This document shows positions 19,654 to 28,376 of a stretch of 64,000 nucleotides of DNA, piece after piece. The stretch is from Pseudoxanthomonas suwonensis 11-1 (GTDB taxonomy: Bacteria; Pseudomonadota; Gammaproteobacteria; Xanthomonadales; Xanthomonadaceae). How positions within the stretch are numbered: the stretch's first letter is position 1; every line of letters starts with the position of its first letter. Location: NCBI RefSeq assembly GCF_000185965.1, contig NC_014924.1:1302001-1366000 (forward strand), in the 5' to 3' direction. The notes under the pieces are model-generated. The model had not been told where the DNA came from, did not search any database, and worked only from the letters and a program-made list of their open reading frames with translations. A program made the position numbers and the translations under genes.

Positions 19654-19720
19654 TGACACGTGGGCGGGCGATGACAGCGGCGTGTCGGTTCTCCGGATTG
19701 TCACAATCGCTTCATACGAT
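19654..19720. promoter_or_regulatory. TGTCA-type repeats in the divergent promoter, weak Pho-box resemblance
   Basis: Three TGTCA/TGACA pentamers occur in this 67-bp stretch (19654-19658, 19672-19676, 19700 on). The last forms TTGTCAC-AATC-GCTTCAT, with 7-mers 11 bp apart as in a PhoB box, but the second 7-mer matches only at TCAT. The other two are 18 bp apart, not 11 or 22. Suggestive of PhoB control given the genes, not proof. Confidence 0.3.
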
Positions 19721-19754
19721 GCGGCACCTGCCTTGGAACCATGCTGGGGAAACC

Positions 19755-20891
19755 ATGAAGTTGCGCCTGTCTTCCTGCCTTTGGCTGGCTGCCATGCTGC
19801 CGCTGGCCGCCTGCTCGACTACGCCGACCGCCGCCGTGCCGGACCGCGAACCCGACCAGTACGATGCCGACGACGTCCTGCTGCGCGACCACCAGGTACC
19901 GCATGTGGTGGTGAAGGAAGCCTTCCTGACCCCGCCCACGCCGGAGGACAACATCGATTCGCCGGCCAGCTGGATCCAGGACGGCAAGCGGATGCTGGTC
20001 GCCAGCGCCAAGGCCACCGACCGGCTGGTGGTCTACGACGGCGACAACGGCCGGCGCCTGCGTACCGTCGGTGGTCCGGGCACGGGCCCGGGCCAGCTGC
20101 GCAGGCCCAACGGCGTGGCCACGATCGACGACCGCTACCTGTTCGTGGTCGAGCGCGACAACCGCCGGGTGCAGATGTTCTCCCTGCCGGACTTCGTTCC
20201 CCTGCTGAGCTTCGGCCAGGACGGGCTGCAGCAGCCCTACGGCCTATGGGTGCGCCACCGCGGCCAGGGCTACGAGGTACTGGTCAGCGACGCCTACATG
20301 GCCGGCGAGGACGCGCAGGGCGACGACATCGTGCCGCCGCTGGACCAGCTGGACCGGCGCTTCCGCCGCTACGAGGTGGTCCAGGCCGCGGACGGCTGGA
20401 GCGCGCGCGCCGCCGGGACCTTCGGCGACACCAGCGCCGCCGGCGCGATCCGGGTGCCGGAGTCGCTGTTCGGCGACGAAGCCCACGACCGCCTGCTGGT
20501 GGCCGAGGAGGACGTGCCCACCGGCACCCGCCTGCGCGAGTACGACCTGCAGGGCCGCTACCGCGGCCGCGATGTCGGTGCCGGCCAGTACGTGGCCCAG
20601 GCCGAGGGCATCGCCCTGATGGCCTGCGCCGACGGCAGCGGCTGGTGGGTGGCCAGTGACCAGTTCGCCGACCGCACCGTGTTCCACCTGTTCGACCGCA
20701 CCCGCCTGGAGCACGTCGGATCGTTCGCCGGACAGGCCACCGGCCTGACCGATGGCGTGTGGCTGGATCCGCGCGGCGACGCGCGCTTCCCGCAGGGCGT
20801 GTTCTACGCCTCGCACCTGGACCTGGGGGTGGCCGCGTTCGACTGGCGCGACATCGCCGCCGCGCTGAAGCTGCCGGCATGCGCGCGCTGA
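19755..20891 (+). CDS. Phytase-like beta-propeller lipoprotein
   Basis: A 378-residue lipoprotein (Leu-Pro-Leu-Ala-Ala-Cys20). The mature protein is made of short beta-sheet repeats with Asp-Asn-Ile-Asp-Ser-Pro-Ala-Ser-Trp, Ala-Thr-Asp-Arg-Leu-Val-Val-Tyr-Asp, Pro-Asn-Gly-Val-Ala, Val-Glu-Arg-Asp-Asn-Arg-Arg-Val-Gln, and Pro-Tyr-Gly-Leu-Trp. This matches the xanthomonad proteins annotated as phytase (beta-propeller type), with acidic loop residues suited to calcium and phosphate. It would release phosphate from inositol phosphates at the cell surface. The next gene starts 13 nt before its stop, so they are coupled. Alternative: an NHL-repeat protein without enzyme activity. Confidence 0.72.
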   Translation: MKLRLSSCLWLAAMLPLAACSTTPTAAVPDREPDQYDADDVLLRDHQVPHVVVKEAFLTPPTPEDNIDSPASWIQDGKRMLVASAKATDRLVVYDGDNGRRLRTVGGPGTGPGQLRRPNGVATIDDRYLFVVERDNRRVQMFSLPDFVPLLSFGQDGLQQPYGLWVRHRGQGYEVLVSDAYMAGEDAQGDDIVPPLDQLDRRFRRYEVVQAADGWSARAAGTFGDTSAAGAIRVPESLFGDEAHDRLLVAEEDVPTGTRLREYDLQGRYRGRDVGAGQYVAQAEGIALMACADGSGWWVASDQFADRTVFHLFDRTRLEHVGSFAGQATGLTDGVWLDPRGDARFPQGVFYASHLDLGVAAFDWRDIAAALKLPACAR

Positions 20892-22252
20892 TCCGTCGCG
20901 CCGCCGCCGGGCTGCTGCTGGCCGCCTGCGCGTCGCTGCAGGCCCGCGACGCCGCGCCCGAGCCGAACACCCAGGTCCCGAAAGGCGCCGCCTGGCACGC
21001 ACCGAGCGGCGCGCCGGACCGGATCGTCGCCTCGCCCCTGCAGCAGGCGGCTACCGGCTTTGCGGTGGCCTGGCGTACCGACGCCGCGGTGCGCTCGCCC
21101 GCGCTGGAGATCGTGGTCGCCGGCGATTCGCCGGACATGGGCAGCCCGCGCCGGCTGCAGGCGGCCAGTACGCCCTTGCGGACCGAGAACGGGCCTGCGC
21201 ACCAGCACCGGGTCGAGGTCGACGGCCTGCAGCCCGACACCCTGTATGCCTGGCGGGTGCAGGGCGACCGCAGCTGGAGCGCCTGGTTCCACACCCGCAC
21301 CGCCGCGGCCGCGGATGCGCCGCTGACCCTGTTGTACTTCGGCGACACCCAGAACAAGAACCTGAGCCTGGGCACGCGGGTGCTGCGCGAGGCCATGCGC
21401 CACGCCCCCGACGCGCGCCTGGCGCTGTTCGCCGGCGACCTGGTCAGCGGCGGCGACGGCGAGGACGACAACGAATGGGGCGAATGGTTCGCCTCCCTCG
21501 GCGCGCTGCCGACTTCGATGGTGGTCGCTCCGGCGCCGGGCAACCACGAGTACTTCGAGGAGTTCGAGGACACGCCGCAGGAACGTCGCGTGCTCGGCGC
21601 GCACTGGCCGGTCGTGTTCGCCCTGCCCGGCAACGGCGCGCCGGGTGCGCGCGGCACCAGCTACTGGTTCGACTACCAGGACGTGCGAGTGGCGGTGCTC
21701 GACGGCACCTCCGCCCTCGACCTGGGCACGGCCCGGGACCAGGCGCGCTGGCTGGACGCGGTGCTGGCCGACAGCCCGCGACGCTGGAGCATCGTCATGG
21801 TCCATCAGCCGATGTTCTCGCCGCGCCAGGACCGCGACAACGCCTTGCTGCGCGAACACGTGCTGCCGGTGCTGGAGCGGCGCCGGGTCGACCTGGTGCT
21901 GCAGGGCCACGACCACGTCTACGGCCGTCGCGGCGGGCTGCGGGCCGGCCAGGCGACGCCGCAGTACCTGGTTTCGGTGGCCGGCGCCAAGCAGTACCGG
22001 CTCTCGCCCGAGGCGCGCGCGACGATGGCGCCGGTGGCCGAGGACACCCAGCTGTTCCAGGTGATCCGGATCGACGGCGCACGCCTGCGCTACGAGTCGC
22101 GCACCGCGACCGGTCGCCTGTACGACGCCTTCGAACTGGTGCGCGAGGGCCGGGCGACCCGGCTGGTCGAGCAGGCCGACGGCCGCATAGGGGAGCGCGC
22201 CTGCGGCCGCGCGCGGACCCTCAAGGGGCGTGCCGACCGGTGCTGGGAGTGA
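20879..22252 (+). CDS. Purple-acid-phosphatase-like metallophosphoesterase lipoprotein
   Basis: A 457-residue exported phosphatase. The signal ends in Leu-Leu-Ala-Ala-Cys17 (lipoprotein). Residues about 40-135 form a fibronectin-III-like domain, as in purple acid phosphatases. The calcineurin-like domain follows with Tyr-Phe-Gly-Asp-Thr-Gln, Ala-Gly-Asp-Leu-Val, Gly-Asn-His-Glu-Tyr, Val-His-Gln-Pro-Met and Gly-His-Asp-His-Val-Tyr, a full two-metal site. It overlaps the phytase-like gene by 13 nt and is followed by an exported pyrophosphatase, giving a phosphate-release operon. The exact substrate is unknown. Confidence 0.88.
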   Translation: MRALIRRAAAGLLLAACASLQARDAAPEPNTQVPKGAAWHAPSGAPDRIVASPLQQAATGFAVAWRTDAAVRSPALEIVVAGDSPDMGSPRRLQAASTPLRTENGPAHQHRVEVDGLQPDTLYAWRVQGDRSWSAWFHTRTAAAADAPLTLLYFGDTQNKNLSLGTRVLREAMRHAPDARLALFAGDLVSGGDGEDDNEWGEWFASLGALPTSMVVAPAPGNHEYFEEFEDTPQERRVLGAHWPVVFALPGNGAPGARGTSYWFDYQDVRVAVLDGTSALDLGTARDQARWLDAVLADSPRRWSIVMVHQPMFSPRQDRDNALLREHVLPVLERRRVDLVLQGHDHVYGRRGGLRAGQATPQYLVSVAGAKQYRLSPEARATMAPVAEDTQLFQVIRIDGARLRYESRTATGRLYDAFELVREGRATRLVEQADGRIGERACGRARTLKGRADRCWE

Positions 22253-22307
22253 TGCGCCGCCGCTTCGCCGCCGGTCGAATCCACCCGTTTCCCCAGGAGC
22301 CGAACCC

Positions 22308-22925
22308 ATGCACGTGCTGATCCGTCGCGTCGCCGCGGTGGCGCTGCTTTCCTGCCTGTCCTGGCCGGCTCTCGCCGGGCAGGAGCAGGCGCCCGTCCGT
22401 CATCCGTTGCAGGCGTCCCAGCCCAGGCAGGCACCGGAGGAGGTGTTGCTGGCGGTGGAGATCCCGGCCGGGAGCTTCACCAAGTACGAGATCAATGAGG
22501 AGGGCCTGCTGTTCGTCGACCGTTTCCAGTCGATGCCGGTGGTCTACCCGGCCAACTACGGCTCCATGCCGCGGACCCTGGCCGGCGACGGCGATCCGCT
22601 GGACGCGCTGGTGCTGACCCGCGAGCCCCTGCATCCGGGCGTGCTGCTCCGCTTCCGCCCGATCGGAGTGCTGCGCATGCTCGACAAGGGCGAGCACGAC
22701 GAGAAGATCGTCGGCGTGCCGGTCGACAAGGTGGATCCGACCTATGCGCGGATCCGCGACCTGGCCGACCTGCCGGAGATCGAGCGGCAAAGGATCGAGG
22801 CGTTCTTCCGGATCTACAAAGACCTGCCGGAAGGCAGCAACCCGGTGCAGCTGTCGGGCTGGGGCGATGCGGCCGAGGCCAGGGCGCTGATCGGCCGGGC
22901 GCTGGAGCGGTACCGAGGGGAGTGA
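22308..22925 (+). CDS. Exported family I inorganic pyrophosphatase
   Basis: A 205-residue soluble (family I) pyrophosphatase that hydrolyses PPi to phosphate. Glu-Ile-Pro-Ala-Gly-Ser, Lys-Tyr-Glu-Ile, Val-Tyr-Pro-Ala-Asn-Tyr-Gly and the signature Gly-Asp-Gly-Asp-Pro-Leu-Asp-Ala-Leu are all present, with Lys-Asp-Leu near the end. Unlike the normal cytosolic enzyme it has a signal peptide (residues 1-23, cleavage after Ala-Leu-Ala), so it should work in the periplasm. Placement behind the phytase-like and phosphatase genes fits that. It is unlikely to be the cell's only PPase; a second cytosolic one should exist outside the window. Confidence 0.9.
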   Translation: MHVLIRRVAAVALLSCLSWPALAGQEQAPVRHPLQASQPRQAPEEVLLAVEIPAGSFTKYEINEEGLLFVDRFQSMPVVYPANYGSMPRTLAGDGDPLDALVLTREPLHPGVLLRFRPIGVLRMLDKGEHDEKIVGVPVDKVDPTYARIRDLADLPEIERQRIEAFFRIYKDLPEGSNPVQLSGWGDAAEARALIGRALERYRGE

Positions 22926-22953
22926 GGCGGCAACGGCAGGGCTTCCGGTTGCA

Positions 22954-23027
22954 TGACTTCGGAGGGAGTCCGCCGTCCCGAGGGGCGCGCCGCATGCCCA
23001 AGGCACGGCGGCCCCTGCCCGAAGTCA
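22954..23027. repeat. Long nested inverted repeat between convergent genes
   Basis: TGACTTCGG pairs with CCGAAGTCA at the ends, and CCGCCGT with ACGGCGG inside, making a 74-nt two-part stem between the pyrophosphatase gene and lat. It may terminate both transcripts; its size is closer to an extragenic repeat element. Confidence 0.55.
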
Positions 23028-23068
23028 GCGCTTGAGCCTCGTTTTAGCCCTTCAAGCGACTCGCGCCC

Positions 23069-24565
23069 TCAGGCGGCCGCCACCTGCTCCCGACGCGGCC
23101 CTTCGCGCAGGGCGCGGCCGACCATGGACACCAGCAGGTCCAGCTCGTCCTCGTCCATCGCGAAGTGCGGGGTGAAGCGCAGCGAGTTCTCGCCACCGTG
23201 GATCACGTTGACCCCGTGCATGCGCAGCCATTCCTCCGTGGATCCGGCGCCGTAGCACTTGAACTGCGGGGCCAGCTCGCAGGAGAACAGCAGGCCGGTG
23301 CCCTGGACCTTGGTGATCAGTCCGCCCAGCTCGGCCTTGAGCGCTTCCAGCTTCTGCACTGCCTGGGCGCCACGCTCGCGGATGTTGCGGCGGACCTGCG
23401 GCGTGAGCATGCCGAGGGTGGCGCAGGCCACGTCCAGCGCGCGCGGATTGGTGGTCATGGTGTTGCCGTACACGCCCTTGCGGTACAGCGCGGCGGTATC
23501 GGCGGTCACCGCCAGCACCGACAGCGGGAACTGGGCGGCGTTGAGCGCCTTGGAGTAGGTCTCCATGTCCGGCGGCTCCACGCCCTCGAACCCGGGGTAG
23601 TCCACCAGCGACAGCACGCCGTGCGCGCGCAGGCCGGCCTGGATCGAGTCCACCAGCAGCAGGCTGCCGTGGGCGCGAGTCAGTTCGCGCGCGGCCTTGT
23701 AGAAGTCCACCGGCACGGCGCGGCCCGGATCGCCTTCGCCCATCACCGGCTCCAGGAACACCGCCTCGATGAACCAGCCGTTGGCCTCTGCATCGGCGAA
23801 GGCCTTGCGCAGGGCGGCGATGTCGTACGGCGGCACCACCAGCACCGAATCCTCGTTGCGGTAGCTGGCCAGGTGCTGGCGGTAGGTGCGGCGGGTGGAA
23901 TCCGAGTACAGCGCCGGGCGGTCGGTGCGGCCGTGGAAGCTGCCCTTGACCACCAGGCGCTTGATGGTGGCGCCGGCATGGCGCGCACCCGGGTCGGTCT
24001 GCAGCTTGGCGTTGATGTCGACGATGCGGCAGGCCAGGCCGACGGCCTCGGAGCCGGAGTTGAGGCACATGAAGCGATCGAACGGGCAGGCGCCGCGGCT
24101 GTGGCCGATCTCGGCGCGCAGGGCCTTCACGAAACGGCGCTGCGAGGGACTGGGGGTCATGATGTTGGCCATGACCTGCGGCTTGCCGGCCGCTTCCAGC
24201 GCCTCGGCCGGGGCGTGGCCGAAGCCGAGCATGCCGTAGCCGCCGGCGTCGTACAGGACCGCGCCCTTGAGCGTCACCACCCACGGGCCGCGCGCGGCCA
24301 GGGCGACGTACGGGGTCACGCAGTCGTCGGCGTAGAAGTTGACGAAGCCTTCCTGCAGCGCGGCGATCTGGGCTTCCTCGTCCAGGTCCAACAGGTCGGC
24401 GAGGTCCTCGCGCTGGCGGGTGTATTCGGCGCCGGCGGCGGCGATGGCCGCGACCAGGTCCGGGTGCCCGGCGGCGAGGCGCTCCAGCGCGGCGTCATCC
24501 AGGCCGGTGGTCAGGCGGGTGCCAGCGTGGGCGCGCAGCGGGGCGAGGGGAGCGAGAACGGACAT
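23069..24565 (-). CDS. lat: L-lysine 6-aminotransferase (class III PLP enzyme)
   Basis: A 498-residue class III aminotransferase. Gly-Ser-Glu-Ala-Val (171-175) binds the cofactor phosphate, Asp306 (Leu-Val-Asp-Ser-Ile-Gln-Ala-Gly) the pyridine nitrogen, and Lys339 (Glu-Thr-Tyr-Ser-Lys-Ala-Leu) is the Schiff-base lysine. The N-terminus Met-Ser-Val-Leu-Ala-Pro-Leu-Ala-Pro-Leu-Arg-Ala and overall pattern match, from memory, the lysine 6-aminotransferase described in Flavobacterium lutescens. It would turn lysine into 2-aminoadipate semialdehyde, which cyclises to piperideine-6-carboxylate. A divergent Lrp/AsnC gene and an ALDH7 gene elsewhere in the window support lysine catabolism. The exact substrate is inferred. 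Confidence 0.75.
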   Translation of the reverse strand: MSVLAPLAPLRAHAGTRLTTGLDDAALERLAAGHPDLVAAIAAAGAEYTRQREDLADLLDLDEEAQIAALQEGFVNFYADDCVTPYVALAARGPWVVTLKGAVLYDAGGYGMLGFGHAPAEALEAAGKPQVMANIMTPSPSQRRFVKALRAEIGHSRGACPFDRFMCLNSGSEAVGLACRIVDINAKLQTDPGARHAGATIKRLVVKGSFHGRTDRPALYSDSTRRTYRQHLASYRNEDSVLVVPPYDIAALRKAFADAEANGWFIEAVFLEPVMGEGDPGRAVPVDFYKAARELTRAHGSLLLVDSIQAGLRAHGVLSLVDYPGFEGVEPPDMETYSKALNAAQFPLSVLAVTADTAALYRKGVYGNTMTTNPRALDVACATLGMLTPQVRRNIRERGAQAVQKLEALKAELGGLITKVQGTGLLFSCELAPQFKCYGAGSTEEWLRMHGVNVIHGGENSLRFTPHFAMDEDELDLLVSMVGRALREGPRREQVAAA

Positions 24566-24728
24566 GGCAGGCCTCCGGTTCGGGCCGGTCCGGGCGCGGC
24601 GACGGGGTCGGGGCGGGTGCGGACTGGCGGGGCGGTGGTCGCCCGGCGTGGTCGCGGGCGGTTCACCCCCATCTTAAGTGGGCCGTATCGTCACTTGGCA
24701 GCTGTATTCAGGCGAATCCGATGTAACA

Positions 24729-24747
24729 TTTCGTCGATTCGACGAAA
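24729..24747. promoter_or_regulatory. 19-bp palindrome upstream of the Lrp/AsnC gene
   Basis: TTTCGTCGA-T-TCGACGAAA, perfect 9-bp arms with a single central base, 12 bp before the ATG of the regulator and in the divergent gap shared with lat. Size and symmetry fit an Lrp-family operator, so autoregulation and control of lat are likely. Confidence 0.65.
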
Positions 24748-24759
24748 AATGGCGTCGCC

Positions 24760-25191
24760 ATGAAACTATCTGCCTCGGACGAGGCCCTGCTGTCCCTGCT
24801 GCGCGAGAACGCGCGCCAGTCCACCGCCGAGCTGGCACGCCGGCTGGGGCTGTCGCGGACCACGGTGCAAAGCCGGATCGACCGGCTGGAGAAGCAGGGG
24901 GTGATCCGCGGCTACTCGGTGCGGCTGGACGACGGCTACGAACGCGACCGCATCCGCGCCCACATCCTGGTCACCGTCTCGCCCAAGCGTATGCCCGCGG
25001 TGGTGAAGGCGCTGGCGGAGATGCCGGAGGTGCGCAGCCTGCATTCGGTCAGCGGTGCGCACGACCTGGTGGCCCTGGGCGTGGCCGCCGACGTCGGTGC
25101 GATGGACGAGCTGACCGACCGCATCGGCGCGGTGGACGGGGTCGAGCGCACCTCGTCCTCGATCATCCTCTCGACCAAGTTCGAGCGCTGA
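24760..25191 (+). CDS. Lrp/AsnC family transcriptional regulator
   Basis: A 143-residue regulator with an N-terminal helix-turn-helix ([14 protein letters not shown] ... [10 protein letters not shown]) and a C-terminal RAM/AsnC ligand domain ([17 protein letters not shown]). It is divergent from the lysine 6-aminotransferase gene and most likely senses lysine or a related amino acid to control that gene and itself through the palindrome in between. The effector is not known. Confidence 0.93.
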   Translation: MKLSASDEALLSLLRENARQSTAELARRLGLSRTTVQSRIDRLEKQGVIRGYSVRLDDGYERDRIRAHILVTVSPKRMPAVVKALAEMPEVRSLHSVSGAHDLVALGVAADVGAMDELTDRIGAVDGVERTSSSIILSTKFER

Positions 25192-25228
25192 GCCCCGGCG
25201 CGGCGGCGGGCCGGGCGGCGCGCGGCCG

Positions 25229-25234
25229 TACAAT
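25229..25234 (+). promoter_or_regulatory. -10 element (TACAAT) for queA
   Basis: TACAAT flanked by GGCCG and CCGGCC, 27 bp before the TTG start. The same hexamer precedes ubiG and folE2. I cannot assign a -35. Confidence 0.45.
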
Positions 25235-25261
25235 ACCGGCCCCCCACGCGCCGCCACCGCC

Positions 25262-26293
25262 TTGAAGAAGTCCGATTTCCACTACGACCTGCCCGAGGAA
25301 CTGATCGCGCAGGCGCCCCTGGCCGAGCGTTCGGCCAGCCGGATGCTGGTGGTGCCGCCCGGCGAGGGCGAGTTCGCCGACATGCACGTGCGCGACCTGC
25401 CCGAGCTGCTCCAGCCGGGCGACCTGCTGGTGTTCAACGACACCCGGGTGATCCCGGCGCGCCTGTTCGGGCAGAAGGAGAGTGGTGGCCGGGTCGAGAT
25501 CCTGATCGAGCGCCTGCTGCCGGACGCGCAGGCGCGGGTGCAGATGCGCGCCAGCAAGTCGCCCAGGCCCGGCTCGCGGATCGTGCTCGATGGCGGCGGG
25601 CAGGCCGAGGTGGTGGGACGCGACGACGCCTTCTTCGTCGTGCGCTTCGAGCTCGACGAGCCGCTGGAGCAGTGGCTGGCGCGGGTCGGGCGCCTGCCGC
25701 TGCCGCCCTACATCCAGCGCCAGCCCGACGCGGCCGACGCCGAGCGCTACCAGACCGTGTTCGCGCGCGAAGTCGGCGCGGTGGCGGCGCCGACCGCCGG
25801 CCTGCATTTCGACCACGCCCTGCTGCAGCGCCTGCGCGAGCGCGGCGTGGAGTTCGGCCACGTCACCCTGCACGTGGGCGCGGGCACCTTCCAGCCGGTG
25901 CGGGTGGAGGACGTGCGCGAGCACACCATGCACAGCGAGTGGCTCAACGTCGGCGCCGAGCTGGTGGCGCAGATCCGCCGCACCCGTGCCGCCGGTGGCC
26001 GGGTCATCGCGGTGGGCACGACCGTGGTCCGCGCGCTGGAGAGCGCCATGCGCGATGGCCAGCTGCAGCCGTTCGCCGGTGAGACCCGGATCTTCATCTT
26101 CCCCGGCTACAGGATCCGCAGCGTGGACGCGCTGGTGACCAACTTCCACCTGCCGGAAAGCACCCTGCTGATGCTGGTCTCGGCCTTCGCCGGGCAGGAG
26201 CGGATCTTCGCCGCCTACCGCCATGCGGTGGAGCAGCGCTACCGCTTCTTCTCCTACGGCGACGCGATGCTGTTGTGGGGGCTGGAGGACTGA
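25262..26293 (+). CDS. queA: tRNA preQ1(34) S-adenosylmethionine ribosyltransferase-isomerase
   Basis: Moves the ribosyl part of SAM onto preQ1 at tRNA position 34 to give epoxyqueuosine. The 343-residue protein starts [16 protein letters not shown] and has [19 protein letters not shown] and Leu-His-Val-Gly-Ala-Gly-Thr-Phe, all QueA signatures. It starts at TTG, chosen because the conserved N-terminus begins there. No tgt gene follows, unlike many genomes; epmB lies convergent 11 bp beyond the stop. Confidence 0.97.
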   Translation: MKKSDFHYDLPEELIAQAPLAERSASRMLVVPPGEGEFADMHVRDLPELLQPGDLLVFNDTRVIPARLFGQKESGGRVEILIERLLPDAQARVQMRASKSPRPGSRIVLDGGGQAEVVGRDDAFFVVRFELDEPLEQWLARVGRLPLPPYIQRQPDAADAERYQTVFAREVGAVAAPTAGLHFDHALLQRLRERGVEFGHVTLHVGAGTFQPVRVEDVREHTMHSEWLNVGAELVAQIRRTRAAGGRVIAVGTTVVRALESAMRDGQLQPFAGETRIFIFPGYRIRSVDALVTNFHLPESTLLMLVSAFAGQERIFAAYRHAVEQRYRFFSYGDAMLLWGLED

Positions 26294-26304
26294 GGTCCCG
26301 CGGT

Positions 26305-27345
26305 TCAGAGCGGGCGCTTGCCCGGGTCGCCCTGGACCTCGCGCACCAGCTTCGGCACCAGGTAGCCGGACAGGCGCGCCGCCAGCTGCCGGTGCAGTTC
26401 GCGGGCGCGCTCGTCCCCGACCTCGAAATGCGCCGCGCCCTGGATCCGGTCCAGCTGGTGCAGGTAGTACGGCAGCACGCCGGCGGCGTAGCTGCGCTCG
26501 GACAGGTCGGCCAGCGCATCGACCGAATCGTTGACCCCGCGCAGCAGCACGGCCTGGTTGAGCAACTGCGCGCCGGCCTGGCGCAGGCGGCCCAGGGCCT
26601 GGTCCACGGAAGCGTCGAACTCGTTGGCGTGGTTGGCGTGGATCACGAACGCCACCGGCCAGGGCAGGGCCGACATCCACTCCACGAAGGCGTCGTCGAT
26701 ACGCTCCGGCAGCACCACCGGCAGGCGGCTGTGGATGCGCAGGCGGCGGATGTGCGGGATTGTCGCCAGCTGCGCGGTCAGTTCGGCCAGCTTGGACGTA
26801 GCCAGCGACAGCGGATCGCCGCCGGACAGGATCACCTCGTCGATGCCCGGATCGGCCGCGATCGCGGCCACCGCGCCGGCCCAGCCGTCGCGCGCGGCGG
26901 TCTCCTCGGCGTAGGGGAAATGGCGGCGGAAGCAGTAACGGCAGTTGATCGCGCAGCTGCCGGTGGCCACCAGCAGGGCACGGCCGTGGTACTTCTGGAT
27001 CACGCCGTCGGCCTTCTTGGCCAGGCCGTCGCCGACCGCGTCCAGGCCGAAGCCGGGCACGATCCGCTCCTCGTCCACCACCGGCAGCACCTGGCGCAGC
27101 AGCGGGTCGTGCAGGTCGCCATGGCGCATGCGGGCGATGAAGCCGCGCGGCACGCGCATGGCGAACTGGCCGGCGGCCGCACCGGAGATCCGGGCTGCCG
27201 CCTCGTCCAGGCCGAGCAGGGCCAGCAGCTCGCGCGGGTCGCGCACTGCCTCGCGCCACAGGCGCTGCCAGCGCGGGGTGGCGGGAACGGGGGCGGGCGC
27301 CAGCACGGGTTCTGGCTGCATGGGCGTGGGGGCTGCAGGTATCAT
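26305..27345 (-). CDS. epmB: EF-P (R)-beta-lysine isomerase (KamA-like radical SAM)
   Basis: A radical-SAM lysine 2,3-aminomutase relative that converts lysine to beta-lysine for attachment to elongation factor P. The cluster motif C-x3-C-x2-C is at Cys131, 135 and 138 (Gly-Ser-Cys-Ala-Ile-Asn-Cys-Arg-Tyr-Cys), followed by Arg-Arg-His-Phe-Pro-Tyr, Leu-Ser-Gly-Gly-Asp-Pro-Leu and Ile-His-Ser-Arg-Leu-Pro-Val. Like other EpmB proteins it lacks the long C-terminal part of clostridial KamA. It is divergent from efp, its target gene. Start is uncertain: ATG at 27345 or 27321, neither with a good Shine-Dalgarno. The partner ligase epmA is not in this window. Confidence 0.93.
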   Translation of the reverse strand: MIPAAPTPMQPEPVLAPAPVPATPRWQRLWREAVRDPRELLALLGLDEAAARISGAAAGQFAMRVPRGFIARMRHGDLHDPLLRQVLPVVDEERIVPGFGLDAVGDGLAKKADGVIQKYHGRALLVATGSCAINCRYCFRRHFPYAEETAARDGWAGAVAAIAADPGIDEVILSGGDPLSLATSKLAELTAQLATIPHIRRLRIHSRLPVVLPERIDDAFVEWMSALPWPVAFVIHANHANEFDASVDQALGRLRQAGAQLLNQAVLLRGVNDSVDALADLSERSYAAGVLPYYLHQLDRIQGAAHFEVGDERARELHRQLAARLSGYLVPKLVREVQGDPGKRPL

Positions 27346-27458
27346 GTGCGGTCTGGAGGACGGCCCGGCCGAGACGGCGGGGCGCCTGCACATTCTAACC
27401 GCCGCCACCAACTTGCCGGCCGCCGCCTGGCGGCCACGCCATACCCCAAGGAGTTCCC

Positions 27459-28025
27459 ATGGCCTCTTACGGCATGAACGACGTCAAGAACGGGATGAAG
27501 ATCCTGGTCAACAACGAGCCCGCGATCATCACCGATACCGAGTACGTCAAGCCGGGCAAGGGCCAGGCCTTCACCCGCGTGAAGTACCGCCAGATCCGCA
27601 CCGGCCGCGTGCAGGAAATCACCATGAAGTCGACCGACTCGGTGGAAGCCGCCGACGTGGTCGATACCGACATGCAGTACCTGTACACCGACGGCGAGTA
27701 CTGGCACTTCATGCAGCAGGAGACCTTCGAGCAGGTCCAGGCGGACAAGGCCGGCGTCGGCGACGCCGCGAAGTGGCTGAAGGGCGAGGAGGACTGCGTG
27801 GTCACCCTGTGGAACGGCAACCCGATCCAGGTCACCCCGCCGAACTTCGTCGAGCTGAAGATCGTCGAGACCGATCCGGGCGTGAAGGGCGACACCGCCG
27901 GCACCGGCGGCAAGCCGGCCACCCTGGAAACCGGCGCCGTGGTCCGCGTGCCGCTGTTCGTGGCCCAGGACGAAGTGATCAAGGTCGACACCCGCTCGGG
28001 CGAGTACGTCTCCCGCGTGAAGTGA
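27459..28025 (+). CDS. efp: Elongation factor P
   Basis: Relieves ribosome stalling at proline stretches. The 188-residue protein has three beta-barrel domains; the tip loop is Lys-Pro-Gly-Lys-Gly-Gln-Ala-Phe with Lys34, the residue that EpmA/EpmB beta-lysylate. epmB sits divergently upstream, so the modification type is the beta-lysine one, not rhamnosylation (Arg would be at 34). A Shine-Dalgarno AAGGAG lies 8 nt before the ATG. Confidence 0.98.
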   Translation: MASYGMNDVKNGMKILVNNEPAIITDTEYVKPGKGQAFTRVKYRQIRTGRVQEITMKSTDSVEAADVVDTDMQYLYTDGEYWHFMQQETFEQVQADKAGVGDAAKWLKGEEDCVVTLWNGNPIQVTPPNFVELKIVETDPGVKGDTAGTGGKPATLETGAVVRVPLFVAQDEVIKVDTRSGEYVSRVK

Positions 28026-28376
28026 TGATCCGGCCCGTGGCCGCTGCGGCGACCACGGGCCAGTTGCACCGGCCCTCCGCGCAGGCGGTGGCCGCCGGAC
28101 TCCTGGCAGGCATGCCAGTGATGCTGGGACCGCAGGTTCCAGTCTTCCCCGCACACCTGCGGCCCCCGGCGCATCGAGCGCCCGTCGTCCGCCAGGGCAG
28201 TGGTGGCCAGTGGCCTTTCGCCCGGTCCGCGCACCGGCGTTTGGCCACCTTCCCGCGACCAGTGCCAGCAGGTCCCCGCCCGCGCAGGGACGACGGCGGA
28301 TGGCATCGCACGTGACGCATCCGTCCCACGCTGGGATGATGTCCTCCAATAACAACAACGAACCAAGTAGGAGCGC
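28026..28376. other. 351-bp gap between efp and the amidohydrolase gene
   Basis: No convincing gene. A GC-rich hairpin follows efp, and the last 50 bp turn A-rich (ccaataacaacaac) just before a good Shine-Dalgarno (taggagcgc), so the promoter and leader of the next gene lie here. The middle holds nothing I can identify. Confidence 0.6.
28032..28061 (+). terminator. Hairpin after efp
   Basis: GGCCCGTGG, 12-nt loop, CCACGGGCC: a perfect 9-bp stem starting 6 bp past the efp stop. No T-run follows. Confidence 0.6.

Noticed and set aside
19654..19715. A full PhoB box
   Set aside because: Only one half matches well; spacings of the others are wrong. Kept as a weak regulatory candidate only.
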